Below are positions 40,836 to 50,232 of a stretch of DNA of 64,000 bases, one piece after another. This DNA is from Pseudoxanthomonas sp. z9. Lineage in GTDB: Bacteria; Pseudomonadota; Gammaproteobacteria; Xanthomonadales; Xanthomonadaceae. The position numbers and the translations under genes were made by a program. Each line of letters begins with the position of its first letter. Position 1 is the first letter of the stretch. The stretch is taken from positions 312,001 through 376,000 of the forward strand of contig NZ_VFID01000011.1 in assembly GCF_006542425.1 (NCBI RefSeq), read 5' to 3'. The notes under the pieces are model-generated. The model had not been told where the DNA came from. It saw only the letters and a program-made list of their open reading frames with translations, and did no database searches.

Positions 40836-40932
40836 CACCCACCGGTCGCCCGCCCGGCTTTCGGCGGCGGCCCTTCCAATTCCGGCAGGGACGGTGCATA
40901 ACTCCGCGCACGCCACCCGGTCCCGAATCACC

Positions 40933-41676
40933 ATGGCACGACACGAACTGCTGAACAACGTCGCCCACAAGGACCTGCGGGTCATCACCCGCTTCGGGCC
41001 GGAGTTCGGCGACGATGTCGGCATGGTCACCGCGTTCCCGACCGAGTTCGCCGAATTGCAGCGCGAGTATCCGATTTTCTTCCGTCGCGACCGCAACCGC
41101 GACGGCGCCTGGCAGGCGGTCGCCCTGCTGGGCTTCGACGCGCGCGAGAACCTGTTCCTGCGCGATGGCCGCTGGAACGCCACCTACCTGCCGGGCATCG
41201 TCGCCAAGGGGCCGTTCCTGATCGGGTTCCAGGAGCGCAGCGTGGAGGGCGAACTCCGGCGCGAACCGGTGATCCATGTCGACCTGGATCATCCGCGCGC
41301 CAGTTTCAGCGAAGGCGAAGCGGTGTTCCTGCCGCATGGCGGGCACAGTCCCTACCTGGATCATGTTTCGGCGGTGTTGCGCGGCGTCCGCGACGGCATC
41401 GAATCCGGCGCGTCGATGTTCGCCGCGTTCGACGCGCTGGAGCTGATCCAGCCGCTGGACCTGGAATTGCAGCTGGACGACCAGCACCGGGTGAGCCTGG
41501 CCGGCCTGCATGGCCTGGATCGGGAGCGCCTGGCCGCGCTGGACGCGGGGGCGCTGCACGGGCTCCACCGCGCCGGATATCTGGAAGGGGCGTATCTGAT
41601 CCAGGCGTCGATGCAGAACCTGCGCCGGTTGATGGCCGAGAAGCAGCGTCGCCTGCGCCAGGCACGGGCGGCCTGA
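40933..41676 (+). CDS. SapC-family protein
   Basis: A 247-residue cytoplasmic protein of the SapC-like family, named after a Campylobacter surface-array gene. Typical pieces are FPTEFAELQREYPIFFRRD, LGFDARENLFL and YLPGIVAKGPFLIGF, with a conserved final helix (LIQASMQNLRRLMAEKQ). The biochemical function is not established. Genes of this family recur with TBDRs, cupin_8 proteins and tryptophan-halogenase-like proteins in Xanthomonas, Caulobacter and marine gammaproteobacteria, exactly as here. The ATG at 40933 fits the family N-terminus (MARHELLNNVAHKDLRV). Three bases separate it from the cupin gene, so the two are co-transcribed. Confidence 0.9.
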   Translation: MARHELLNNVAHKDLRVITRFGPEFGDDVGMVTAFPTEFAELQREYPIFFRRDRNRDGAWQAVALLGFDARENLFLRDGRWNATYLPGIVAKGPFLIGFQERSVEGELRREPVIHVDLDHPRASFSEGEAVFLPHGGHSPYLDHVSAVLRGVRDGIESGASMFAAFDALELIQPLDLELQLDDQHRVSLAGLHGLDRERLAALDAGALHGLHRAGYLEGAYLIQASMQNLRRLMAEKQRRLRQARAA

Positions 41677-41679
41677 GCG

Positions 41680-42702
41680 ATGTTGCCTGCCGCCACGCCG
41701 CTGCCCGAACTGACGCTGTCGCCAGGTGAGAACGTGCCCGTGCAGGCGCTGCTGGCCGGCGGCGAGCCGGTCGTGCTGCGCGGGGTCGCGCGCGATTGGG
41801 AACTGGTGCGGGCCGGCCGGAGTTCGATGCGCGCCGCGATGGACTACCTGCGCGATCACGACAATGGCCAGCCGGTCACCTATTCGTGGGGCGCGCCGGA
41901 GGTGGCGGGACGGCCGTTCTACGATGCCGGCTTCACCGGCTTGAACTGCGAGGTGCGCCGCGATGGCCTGGGTGATGTACTCGACGGGATCGCACGGCAC
42001 ATCGAAGACGAACGGCCACCGACCTACTACGTGGCGTCGTTGCCGGTGGATGCCCGTCTTCCGCGCCTGCGCGCCGGCAACGATCTCGGGCTCGCGGCCC
42101 AGGGCATCCACGCGCCGCCGAGCATCTGGATCGGCAACCGGGTGACCGCGTCATGCCATTACGACGCCCTGAACAATATCGCCTGCTGTGCCGTCGGACG
42201 GCGCCGCTTCACCCTGTTCCCGCCCGAACAGATCGCCAACCTGTATCCGGGACCCCTGGCGCCGACGCCCGGCGGGCAGGCGGTCAGCATCGTGGATTTC
42301 GCCGCACCGGATCTGCAGCGCCACCCGCGCTTCGCCGAGGCGTGGGCGACCGCGCGCGAGGCGGTGCTTGAACCCGGCGACGCGATCTTCATGCCGAGCC
42401 TGTGGTGGCACCACGTGCAGGGGCTGGAGCCGTTCAACGTACTGATCAACTACTGGTGGAGCAGCGCGCCGGCCTATCTGCCGACGCCGATGCACGCGCT
42501 GTACCACGCGCTGTGGACGATTCGGGATCGGCCCGAGCGCGAGAAGCGGGGATGGCGCGCGATTTTCGATCATTACGTGTTCGGCGCCGCCGATCAGGCT
42601 GGCGCGCACCTGCCCCAAGATGCGCGCGGGGTGATGGGGCCGCTGGACGAAGCGATGGCGCGGCAACTGCGCGCCATGCTGATCGACAAACTCAATCGCT
42701 GA
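41680..42702 (+). CDS. Cupin_8/JmjC-like Fe(II)/2-oxoglutarate-type oxygenase
   Basis: A 340-residue protein with the cupin_8 (FIH/JmjC-like) fold. The first metal ligands are in SCHYDALNN (His-x-Asp), followed by GRRRFTLFPPEQIANLYPG. The distal His is in PSLWWHHVQ. Enzymes of this class hydroxylate protein side chains or small molecules using Fe(II), oxygen and 2-oxoglutarate. No signal peptide. It lies between SapC and the halogenase-like gene; the trio is a recurrent TBDR-linked module. Its substrate is unknown; a protein target or an aromatic sugar-linked compound are both possible. Confidence 0.88.
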   Translation: MLPAATPLPELTLSPGENVPVQALLAGGEPVVLRGVARDWELVRAGRSSMRAAMDYLRDHDNGQPVTYSWGAPEVAGRPFYDAGFTGLNCEVRRDGLGDVLDGIARHIEDERPPTYYVASLPVDARLPRLRAGNDLGLAAQGIHAPPSIWIGNRVTASCHYDALNNIACCAVGRRRFTLFPPEQIANLYPGPLAPTPGGQAVSIVDFAAPDLQRHPRFAEAWATAREAVLEPGDAIFMPSLWWHHVQGLEPFNVLINYWWSSAPAYLPTPMHALYHALWTIRDRPEREKRGWRAIFDHYVFGAADQAGAHLPQDARGVMGPLDEAMARQLRAMLIDKLNR

Positions 42703-42726
42703 CCGGCACGCCGGGAGAGGGGACGG

Positions 42727-44256
42727 ATGGAAGCTGGACGGATACGCAGGGTGGTGATTGCCGGTGGCGGCAGCGCCGGCTGGCTGGCTGGCGCCGCGCT
42801 GGCGCACCAGTTCCGCGAACTGCTGGACATCACCCTGATCGAATCCGAGCAGATCGGCACGGTCGGCGTCGGCGAATCGACGGTGCCGCCGATCCGCAGC
42901 TTCCATCGCTTCCTGCAGATCGACGAGCAGGAATTCCTGCAGGCCGTGGCCGGCACGTTCAAGCTGTCGATCTCGTTCGAGCACTGGCGCCGGCACGGCG
43001 AGCGCTATATCCATCCGTTCGGCATCACCGGTCAGGGCACCCTGGTCTGCGCGTTCCACCATTTCTGGCTGGAGAGCCTGCGCCGCGGCCATGCCTCCGC
43101 GCTCGGCGACTTCTGCCTGGAAACCCAGGCGTCGCTGCGGGATCGGTTCGCCCTGGGCGGGCAGCCCGCGGTCAACTACGCCTACCACCTGGACGCCGGG
43201 CTGTACGCGCGTTTCCTGCGCCGGCATGCCGAGCGCAACGGACTCAAGCGGATCGAGGGCAAGATCCGCGAGGTGCGCCAGGACGCCGGGACCGGCGACG
43301 TGCGCGCGTTGCTGCTGGAGGATGGCCAGGTGGTCGAGGGCGATCTGTTCATCGATTGCACCGGCTTTCGCGGTCTGCTGATCGAACAGACCCTGCAAAC
43401 CGGCTACGAGGACTGGAACCGCTGGTTACCCAGCGACCGCGCGGTGGCGGTGCAGACCGAGCCAACCGACGCACCGGTGCCGTACACGCGCGCGATCGCG
43501 CACGCGGCCGGCTGGCGCTGGCACATCCCGTTGCAGCACCGGGTCGGTTGCGGCCTGGTGTTTTCGAGCCGTCATATGTCCGACGACGAAGCCAGCGCCA
43601 AACTGCTTGCCGACGTCGGCGCGCCGCCGGTGCGCGATCCATGGCGGGTGCCGTTCCGGACCGGGCGTCGCCTGCGGGCCTGGAACAGGAACGTGGTGTC
43701 GCTGGGCCTGGCCAGCGGTTTCATCGAGCCGCTGGAATCGACCAGCCTGCACCTGGCGATGACCGCGATCGTGCGGTTGATCGAACTGTTTCCGCTCGAT
43801 GGCATCGATGACGCGCTGGTGCGGCTGTACAACGAGACCAGCCGGATCGAGATGGAGCACGTGCGCGACTTCATCATCCTGCATTACCACGCCAACCAGC
43901 GCGAGGAACCGATGTGGCGCGAATGCCGCCACATGGAATTGCCGGATTCGCTGGCGATCCGCCTGCAGGCGTGGCGCGAGCGCGCGCACGCCTGGCAGGG
44001 CGCCAACGAACTGTTCCGCGTCGATTCCTGGACCCACGTGATGCTGGGCCAGGGCCTGCAGCCGCAGGCGCACCATCCGCTGGCGCGTGGCCTGTCCGAT
44101 CCGGATCTGAAGCGCCTGCTGGACGGCATCCGCGCGCCGATCACGCGGGCGGTGGCGGCGATGCCAGCGCAGCAGGACTTCATTGAACGCTACTGCCCGG
44201 CCAACGCCGAGGTGTGGCGGCAACGTCCTGCCCCGGCGCGGGAGCAGCGGGCATGA
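42727..44256 (+). CDS. Flavin-dependent tryptophan-halogenase-like protein
   Basis: A 509-residue flavoprotein of the PrnA/RebH family. The FAD motif GGGSAGW is at 13-19. A lysine falls at residue 79 (GTFKLSISF), as in PrnA. GWRWHIP (262-268) is the halogenase signature that blocks oxygenase activity. The glutamate of EPLEST is near 337. All catalytic residues of a halogenase are therefore in place. It follows cupin and SapC genes within a xylan locus, not a biosynthetic cluster. Related TBDR-linked proteins of Xanthomonas have, as I recall, been shown to halogenate indole in vitro with preference for bromide, but native substrates are unknown. A flavin reductase is not encoded nearby. Confidence 0.92.
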   Translation: MEAGRIRRVVIAGGGSAGWLAGAALAHQFRELLDITLIESEQIGTVGVGESTVPPIRSFHRFLQIDEQEFLQAVAGTFKLSISFEHWRRHGERYIHPFGITGQGTLVCAFHHFWLESLRRGHASALGDFCLETQASLRDRFALGGQPAVNYAYHLDAGLYARFLRRHAERNGLKRIEGKIREVRQDAGTGDVRALLLEDGQVVEGDLFIDCTGFRGLLIEQTLQTGYEDWNRWLPSDRAVAVQTEPTDAPVPYTRAIAHAAGWRWHIPLQHRVGCGLVFSSRHMSDDEASAKLLADVGAPPVRDPWRVPFRTGRRLRAWNRNVVSLGLASGFIEPLESTSLHLAMTAIVRLIELFPLDGIDDALVRLYNETSRIEMEHVRDFIILHYHANQREEPMWRECRHMELPDSLAIRLQAWRERAHAWQGANELFRVDSWTHVMLGQGLQPQAHHPLARGLSDPDLKRLLDGIRAPITRAVAAMPAQQDFIERYCPANAEVWRQRPAPAREQRA

Positions 44257-44421
44257 AAGCGCACGGTCCGTCGTCCGCAAGTCCTTGTCGGGACGGGGAT
44301 TCTGCGCCGCAGCATGTACTCCGGCGCGGTCGTGTATACAGTGGCCGCAGGCTAGGGACCGGGCCGCGGCAGCGGCTTTCCCGGCGGTATTCGCGGATGC
44401 GGATTTTTTTTACCGCCGAAA

Positions 44422-44435
44422 TGGTAGCGCTAACT
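44422..44435. promoter_or_regulatory. xyl-box-like operator upstream of xylB
   Basis: TGGTAGCGCTAACT matches the recalled xyl-box consensus in 13 of 14 positions. It ends 20 bases before the xylB start codon, a good position for repression by the LacI-type regulators of this locus. Confidence 0.8.
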
Positions 44436-44455
44436 TTTCGTTCCGGGGACTTCGC

Positions 44456-45949
44456 ATGGCACTGACCGCAGGCATCGACGCAGGCACGCAAAGCCTCAAG
44501 GTGGTGGTGTACGACCCGGATGCCCGCGTCGTGGTCGCCAATGCCAGTGCGCCGCTGGCATTGACCAGTGGCGAGGACGGCAGCCGCGAGCAGCATCCGT
44601 CGGACTGGGTGGAGGCGATGCGCGATTGCTTCGATCGCATCGACCCGACGATCCGCGCGCGCGTGGATGCGCTGGCGGTGTCCGGCCAGCAGCACGGCTT
44701 CGTGGCGGTGGACATCGACGGACAGGTACTGGCGCCGGCCAAGTTGTGGAACGACACCAGCACGGCCGGCGAGTGCGTCGACATCATGGCGGCGGTCGGC
44801 GGCGCGCAAGGCGCCATCGAGCTGGCCGGCAATCCGATCCTGGCCGGCTATACCGCCTCCAAGCTGCCGTGGACGCGCAAGCATCGTCCCGAGGCCTACG
44901 CGCGGCTGGCGACGATCCTGCTGCCGCACGACTACCTGAATTTCGTGCTGACCGGACAGCGCTTCTGCGAGTACGGCGATGCCTCCGGCACCGGTTGGCT
45001 GGACGTGCGCACGCGCGGCTGGTCGAAGGCGATGCTGCATGCCACCGATCCGGATCGCGATCTGGCGGCCTGCCTGCCGCCGATCGCCGCGCCGGACGCG
45101 CTGTTCGACATCATGCCGGCGATGGCCGCGAAGCTGGGCCTGCCCACCACCGTCAAAGTCGCGGTCGGCGGCGGCGACAACATGATGGCGGCCATCGGCA
45201 CCGGCTGCGTGGCCGAAGGCCGGCTGGCGATGAGCCTGGGCACCTCGGGCACGCTGTTCGCGTACTCAGACACGCCGGTGGTCGATCCGGCCGGCGCGTG
45301 GGCGGCATTCTGCTCGTCCACCGGCGGTTGGCTGCCGCTGATCTGCACGATGAACTGCACGGTGGCGACCGAGCAGGTCGCGCGCCTGTTCGGCTTCGAC
45401 GCGCGCGACGGCGACGCGCTCGTGCAGTCCACGCCGGCCGGCGCCGACGGGCTGGTGATGCTGCCGTTCCTCAACGGCGAGCGCACCCCGGATCTGCCGC
45501 TGGGCAAGGGCGTGCTCGCCGGCCTGGACGTGCACAACCTCAGTCCGGCGCACCTGTATCGCGCGGCGATGGAAGGAGCCACCTACAGCCTGAAGTACGG
45601 CTATGACGCCTTCGTCCGCGCCGGGATGCGTTTCGATCGCATCGTGCTGACCGGCGGCGGCGCCAACAGCGCGGCCTGGCGGCAATTGGTGGCCGATGTG
45701 TTCGGCCTGCCGGTGGACGTGCCGCGACAGGCCGAAGGCGCGGCCTTTGGCGCGGCCCTGCAGGCGCTGTGGGCCCGCGCTCGCGCGAACGGCGACTCCG
45801 CGTCCATCGCCACCGTCGTGCAGGCGCATGTGACGACCGACCCGGCGTTGTCGGCCACGCCCGATCCATCACGCAGGCAAGCGTACGCCAACGGCTACCG
45901 GCGCTTCCTCCAGTACCTCGATGCCGTCACGCCGCTGCAGCGCGGCTGA
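44456..45949 (+). CDS. xylB: Xylulokinase
   Basis: A 497-residue FGGY-family kinase that phosphorylates D-xylulose to xylulose-5-phosphate with ATP. The N-terminal phosphate loop is GIDAGTQSLKVVVYD. The substrate region includes SGQQHG and LWNDTST, the catalytic Asp is in VGGGDNMMA, and the C-terminal adenosine motif is LTGGGANSAAWRQ. GGGGA lies before the ATG at 44456; the open frame upstream to 44183 belongs to the halogenase region and carries the operator. It is directly followed by xylA (36 bases) and a xylose-type transporter, forming the core xylose operon. FGGY kinases differ in pentose preference, but the adjacent xylA makes xylulose the likely substrate. Confidence 0.95.
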   Translation: MALTAGIDAGTQSLKVVVYDPDARVVVANASAPLALTSGEDGSREQHPSDWVEAMRDCFDRIDPTIRARVDALAVSGQQHGFVAVDIDGQVLAPAKLWNDTSTAGECVDIMAAVGGAQGAIELAGNPILAGYTASKLPWTRKHRPEAYARLATILLPHDYLNFVLTGQRFCEYGDASGTGWLDVRTRGWSKAMLHATDPDRDLAACLPPIAAPDALFDIMPAMAAKLGLPTTVKVAVGGGDNMMAAIGTGCVAEGRLAMSLGTSGTLFAYSDTPVVDPAGAWAAFCSSTGGWLPLICTMNCTVATEQVARLFGFDARDGDALVQSTPAGADGLVMLPFLNGERTPDLPLGKGVLAGLDVHNLSPAHLYRAAMEGATYSLKYGYDAFVRAGMRFDRIVLTGGGANSAAWRQLVADVFGLPVDVPRQAEGAAFGAALQALWARARANGDSASIATVVQAHVTTDPALSATPDPSRRQAYANGYRRFLQYLDAVTPLQRG

Positions 45950-45985
45950 CGCTTCCCCCTCCGGCACAACCCAAGGAAATCCAGC

Positions 45986-47320
45986 ATGAGCACGCAGCCC
46001 TTCATCGGCGCCAAGGAATACTTCCCCGGCATCGGCCGCATCCCGTTTGAGGGCCGCGGCTCGGACAATCCGCTGGCCTTCAAGGTCTACGACGCGAACC
46101 GCAGGATTGGCGGCAAGACCATGGCCGAGCACCTCAAGTTCGCGGTCTGCTACTGGCATACGTTCTGCAATGCCGGCCATGACCCGTTCGGCCCCGGCAC
46201 GCGGCACTTCCCGTGGGAGGCCGGTTCGCCGATGGCCACCGCCGAAGCCAAGGTGGATGCGGCGTTCGAATTCTTCACCAAGCTCGGCGTGCCGTACTGG
46301 TGCTTCCACGATGTGGATCTGGCGCCGGACGCGGAAGACATCGCCACCTACGAAAAGAACCTCCGGCACATGGTCGGCCTGGCCGGGGAGCGCCAGCGGG
46401 CGACCGGCATGAAGCTGTTGTGGGGCACCGCCAACCTGTTCTCGCATCCGCGCTACATGAATGGCGCCTCGACCAATCCGGACTTCGCCGTGGTCGCGCG
46501 CGCGGCGGTGCAGGTGAAGGCGGCGCTGGAAGCCACGGTGGAACTGGGCGGTGAGCACTACGTGTTCTGGGGCGGTCGCGAAGGCTACGCCTCGTTGGTC
46601 AACACCAACATGAAGCGCGAGATCGCGCATTTCGCCCGTTTCCTGACCATGGCGCGCGACTACGGCCGCAGCATCGGGCTGAAGGGCAACTTCCTGATCG
46701 AGCCCAAGCCGATGGAGCCGATGAAGCACCAGTACGACTTCGACAGCGCCACCGTGGCCGGCTTCCTGAAGGAGCATGGCTTGGAGAAGGACTTCAAGCT
46801 CAACATCGAGGCCAACCACGCCACCCTGTCGGGCCACACTTTCGAACACGATCTGCAGGTGGCGGCCGATCACGGGCTGCTGGGCAGCATCGATGCCAAT
46901 CGCGGCAATGCCCAGAATGGCTGGGACACCGACCAGTTCCCGACCGACCTGTACGACACCGTCGGCGCGATGCTGGTGGTGCTGCGCCAGGGCGGGCTGG
47001 AGGGCGGGCTGAATTTCGACGCCAAGGTGCGCCGGGAGTCGACCGATCTGGAGGACCTGTTCCTGGCCCACATCGGCGGCATGGACGCATTCGCGCGCGG
47101 CCTGGAGGTCGCGCACGCGCTGTTGACCGAATCCCCGTGGGAACAATGGCGCGCCGAGCGTTACGCCAGCTTCGACAGCGGCGCGGGCAAGGACTTCGAA
47201 AGCGGTAGGCTGGACCTGTCCGGACTGGCGGCGCTGGCCGCCGGGAACGGTGAACCCAGGCAGATCAGTGGCAAGCAGGAGCGCTACGAGAATCTGCTCA
47301 ACCAATACCTGTTGCGCTGA
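45986..47320 (+). CDS. xylA: Xylose isomerase
   Basis: A 444-residue class II xylose isomerase that converts D-xylose to D-xylulose in the cytoplasm. The catalytic His and Asp are in CFHDVDLAP. Metal and substrate segments include [20 protein letters not shown] and [16 protein letters not shown]. The length is that of the longer class II enzymes. AAGGAAA precedes the ATG. It is the second gene of the xylB-xylA-transporter operon controlled from the operator at 44422. Nothing unusual is seen in the active site. Confidence 0.97.
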   Translation: MSTQPFIGAKEYFPGIGRIPFEGRGSDNPLAFKVYDANRRIGGKTMAEHLKFAVCYWHTFCNAGHDPFGPGTRHFPWEAGSPMATAEAKVDAAFEFFTKLGVPYWCFHDVDLAPDAEDIATYEKNLRHMVGLAGERQRATGMKLLWGTANLFSHPRYMNGASTNPDFAVVARAAVQVKAALEATVELGGEHYVFWGGREGYASLVNTNMKREIAHFARFLTMARDYGRSIGLKGNFLIEPKPMEPMKHQYDFDSATVAGFLKEHGLEKDFKLNIEANHATLSGHTFEHDLQVAADHGLLGSIDANRGNAQNGWDTDQFPTDLYDTVGAMLVVLRQGGLEGGLNFDAKVRRESTDLEDLFLAHIGGMDAFARGLEVAHALLTESPWEQWRAERYASFDSGAGKDFESGRLDLSGLAALAAGNGEPRQISGKQERYENLLNQYLLR

Positions 47321-47371
47321 GCGGTCGGGTGGCCATCGCAACGGTCATGAACTGAGCAAGGGGAGGACGGC

Positions 47372-48781
47372 ATGAGCCAGGCGTTGACGGAGAACGAGAA
47401 CACCCGGCTGATCGTGTTGATCAGCGTGGTGGCGACCATCGGGGGATTCCTGTTCGGATTCGACAGCGGGGTCATCAACGGCACCGTGGACGGCCTGCAG
47501 CAGGCGTTCGGATCCAGCAAGGCGGGGCTGGGCTTCGAGGTCGCCTCGATGCTGCTGGGGTGCGCGGTCGGCGCGTTCTTCGCCGGCCGGCTGGCCGATC
47601 GCTGGGGCCGGCGCAGCGTGCTGATCATCTCGGCGGCGCTGTTCCTGTTGTCGGCGATTGGCGCCGGTGCCGCGCACAGTTCACTGGTGTTCGTGGCCGC
47701 GCGCGTGCTGGGCGGATTCGCGGTGGGCGCGGCCAGCGTGATATCGCCGGCCTACATCGCCGAAGTGGCGCCGGCGCGGTACCGCGGACGGCTGGCCACG
47801 GTGCAGCAGATCGCCATCATCAGCGGCCTGTTCGCGGCGTTCCTGAGCAACTATCTGCTGGCCCGCGCCGCGGGCGCCTCGACCGGGGCGCTGTGGGGCG
47901 GCCAGGCGGCCTGGCGCTGGATGTTCTGGATGCAGGCGTTTCCCTCGCTGCTGTTCCTGGTGCTGCTGCTGACCATTCCGGAAAGCCCGCGCTACCTGGT
48001 GGTCAAGCGCCGCAAGGACGAAGCGATGCGCGTGCTCACCCGTCTGTTCGGCGCGGGCGAGGCGCGCGTCAAACTGGCCGAAATCGATGCCTCGCTGTCC
48101 GAGGATCACCATCGCCCGCGGCTGTCGGATCTGAAGAACAAGGCCACCGGCCGGATTCGTCCGATCGTGTGGGTCGGCATCGGCCTGGCCACCTTCCAGC
48201 AACTGGTGGGCATCAACGTGGTGTTCTACTACGGCGCGGTGCTCTGGCAGGCGGTGGGCTTCTCGGAAAACGACGCCCTGCTGATCAACGTGCTGTCCGG
48301 CGCGCTGAGCATCGGTGCCTGCCTCGTCACCGTGCTGCTGATCGACCGCATCGGGCGCAAGCCGCTGCTGTGGATCGGTTCGGCCGGCATGGCGGCGTCG
48401 CTGGCACTGGTGGTGTGGGCCTTCGCCAGCGGATCGCTGGTGGACGGCCACCTGCAACTGCCCGGCGGCATGGGCACGCTGGCGCTGGTGGCGGCCAATC
48501 TCTATGTGGTGTTCTTCAACCTGTCCTGGGGACCGGTGATGTGGGTGATGCTGGGGGAAATGTTCCCCAACCAGATCCGCGGTTCCGCGCTGGCGGTGGC
48601 GGGTGCGGCGCAGTGGACGTCCAACTTCGCCATCACCGTGACCTTTCCGATCCTGCTGGCCGCCATCGGCCTGGCGGCGACCTACGGCATCTACCTGGCC
48701 GCGGCGGTGATCTCGGTGTTCTTCGTCCTTAAGTACGTGCACGAGACCAAGGGCAAGGAACTGGAACAGATGGAGGGATGA
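47372..48781 (+). CDS. xylE: Sugar porter MFS transporter (XylE-like D-xylose:H+ symporter)
   Basis: A 469-residue, 12-helix inner-membrane transporter of the sugar porter family. Signatures include GFLFGFDSGVINGTVDGL, DRWGRR between helices 2 and 3, PESPRYLVVKRRKDEA after helix 6, and QQLVGINVVFYYG in helix 7 with the GIN sugar-contacting residues. Similar to XylE/GLUT-type proteins. GGGGAGG before the ATG is a strong ribosome binding site. Its position after xylB and xylA makes xylose the expected substrate, with proton symport by family analogy. Gene symbol given by analogy only. Confidence 0.9.
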   Translation: MSQALTENENTRLIVLISVVATIGGFLFGFDSGVINGTVDGLQQAFGSSKAGLGFEVASMLLGCAVGAFFAGRLADRWGRRSVLIISAALFLLSAIGAGAAHSSLVFVAARVLGGFAVGAASVISPAYIAEVAPARYRGRLATVQQIAIISGLFAAFLSNYLLARAAGASTGALWGGQAAWRWMFWMQAFPSLLFLVLLLTIPESPRYLVVKRRKDEAMRVLTRLFGAGEARVKLAEIDASLSEDHHRPRLSDLKNKATGRIRPIVWVGIGLATFQQLVGINVVFYYGAVLWQAVGFSENDALLINVLSGALSIGACLVTVLLIDRIGRKPLLWIGSAGMAASLALVVWAFASGSLVDGHLQLPGGMGTLALVAANLYVVFFNLSWGPVMWVMLGEMFPNQIRGSALAVAGAAQWTSNFAITVTFPILLAAIGLAATYGIYLAAAVISVFFVLKYVHETKGKELEQMEG

Positions 48782-49057
48782 GCCCGGACCGGCGCCGGCA
48801 TCGCGATGAGCGGGCCGGCGTGGGAGTCGGCAGGCGTGGTGCGCCGTGCATCGCGACGCAGATTTGTTCGGACGGAATACGGACCAGGGTGGACGACCGG
48901 ATCAGCTGATCAGGCATCCGTGTCATCGGGAGGGGCGGGAAACAGCATGGGCATGTGGAACCCCGATATCGCAAGCGCGCTGGTCCGCCGGGCCGGTATG
49001 CCGCTGCCTGTCGACGATGCCGCTGCCGGGTGCGGTGCGGGCAGGCCTTGCGACGCG
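48782..49057. other. Convergent intergenic region between xylE and xylR
   Basis: About 275 bases with no supported gene. Several GC-rich inverted repeats occur (for example near 48788-48805), but none has a clear T tract, so I cannot place the two convergent terminators precisely. Confidence 0.35.
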
Positions 49058-50119
49058 CTAGCGACGTTTGGGCGGTGCCGCCACCGATTCGCGGCTGACC
49101 AGCCGGTGCGGGACCACGTGGTCCATCAGCACGCGGGTGCTGTCGCCCTTGCGACGGATGCTGCGCAGCAGGATGTCCACGGCCGCGTTGGCCATGGACG
49201 CGATGGGTTGGTGGATGGTGGTCAGTTCCGGCCAGACCGTGGTCGCGGCCGAGGTATCGTCGAAACCGACCACCGAAAGATCACGCGGCACGTCCAGCCC
49301 GCGCCGATGGGCGACCGAGATCGCGGCGGCGCCCATGTCGTCGTTGCTGGCGAAGATCGCGGTCGGCGGCTTGCGGTGCGCAAGCAGTTTCTCGGTGGCC
49401 TTGAGTCCGGAGCGATAGGTGTAGTCGCCCTGCTGGACGAGGTCGGCGTCGACTTCCAGGCCGGCTTCGTGCAGCGCGGTGACGAAGCCGTCATAGCGCC
49501 GCGAGCTGGCGCTCAGGTCGTTGCGTCCGCGGATGAAGCCGATGCGGGCATGGCCGCGTTCGATCAGGTGCTCGGCCATCTCCTTGCCGGCGGTGAAGTC
49601 GTCGATCCTGACGCAGGAGATGTCGTTGCTGAAACGTCCCGAGGCGATCGCGACCACCGGCACGCCGGCCTTGACCAGTTCGGTCACCGCGACGCGGGAT
49701 TCGCACAACGGCGGCGGCAGGATCACGCCATCGACGCGGCGGGCGAGCGCGCGCGCCGCTTCACGCTCGGCTTCGCCACCCAGGCCGTCCCAGTAATCCA
49801 CTACCAGCTGGATCGCGGTGCGCGAGGCCACGCGCAGAAGTCCCACCAGCAGTTCGCGAAGATAGGCGCCGCTGGGGTTGGTGTAGATCAGGGCGATGCG
49901 GGTGTGTTGGGCCGCCGCCAGCGAACTGGCGGCCAGATTGGGCGTGTAGTCCAGTTCGCGCACCGCCTGCATGACCCGCTCGCGGGTGGTGTCGCGCACT
50001 TTTCCCTGGCCATTGATGACGCGCGAGACCGTCATCGGCGACACGCCCGCCAGGGCGGCCACCTCATCGATAGTCACGCCGCTGCTCTTGCGGCGGATCG
50101 ACTTCTTCGGCTTGTCCAA
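49058..50119 (-). CDS. xylR: LacI-family transcriptional repressor, XylR-like
   Basis: A 353-residue LacI/GalR regulator with the helix-turn-helix TIDEVAALAGVSPMTVSRVI (about residues 15-34), a minor-groove hinge helix (PNLAASSLAAAQ), and a sugar-binding domain ending with GFDDTSAATTVWPELTTIHQ. It is divergent from the GH67 gene, and an operator-like site lies 115 bases upstream of its own start. In Xanthomonas the LacI-type XylR represses xylan genes through such boxes; the same role is inferred here. It is closely similar to the regulator at 36056-37141. The two have near-identical recognition helices, so they probably share operators. Confidence 0.93.
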   Translation of the reverse strand: MDKPKKSIRRKSSGVTIDEVAALAGVSPMTVSRVINGQGKVRDTTRERVMQAVRELDYTPNLAASSLAAAQHTRIALIYTNPSGAYLRELLVGLLRVASRTAIQLVVDYWDGLGGEAEREAARALARRVDGVILPPPLCESRVAVTELVKAGVPVVAIASGRFSNDISCVRIDDFTAGKEMAEHLIERGHARIGFIRGRNDLSASSRRYDGFVTALHEAGLEVDADLVQQGDYTYRSGLKATEKLLAHRKPPTAIFASNDDMGAAAISVAHRRGLDVPRDLSVVGFDDTSAATTVWPELTTIHQPIASMANAAVDILLRSIRRKGDSTRVLMDHVVPHRLVSRESVAAPPKRR

Positions 50120-50232
50120 CCTGTTTTCCCTTCTTCGACCATGGCCGCGTCTTTCCGCGACCGCCCGAACCCGGCCAGGCTCGCAGGATGATGATGGAAC
50201 ACATCACGCCCGCGTGCCCGCCTGGCCGGCGA

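Noticed and set aside
37371..41183. 1270-codon open frame on the minus strand
   Set aside because: It is antisense to the xylan TBDR and SapC genes, has no domain pattern, and arises from the GC-rich third codon positions of the real genes.
42727..44256. Antibiotic biosynthesis cluster suggested by a tryptophan halogenase
   Set aside because: No NRPS, PKS, tryptophan oxidase or flavin reductase accompanies it; the SapC/cupin/TBDR neighbourhood points to a nutrient-uptake module.
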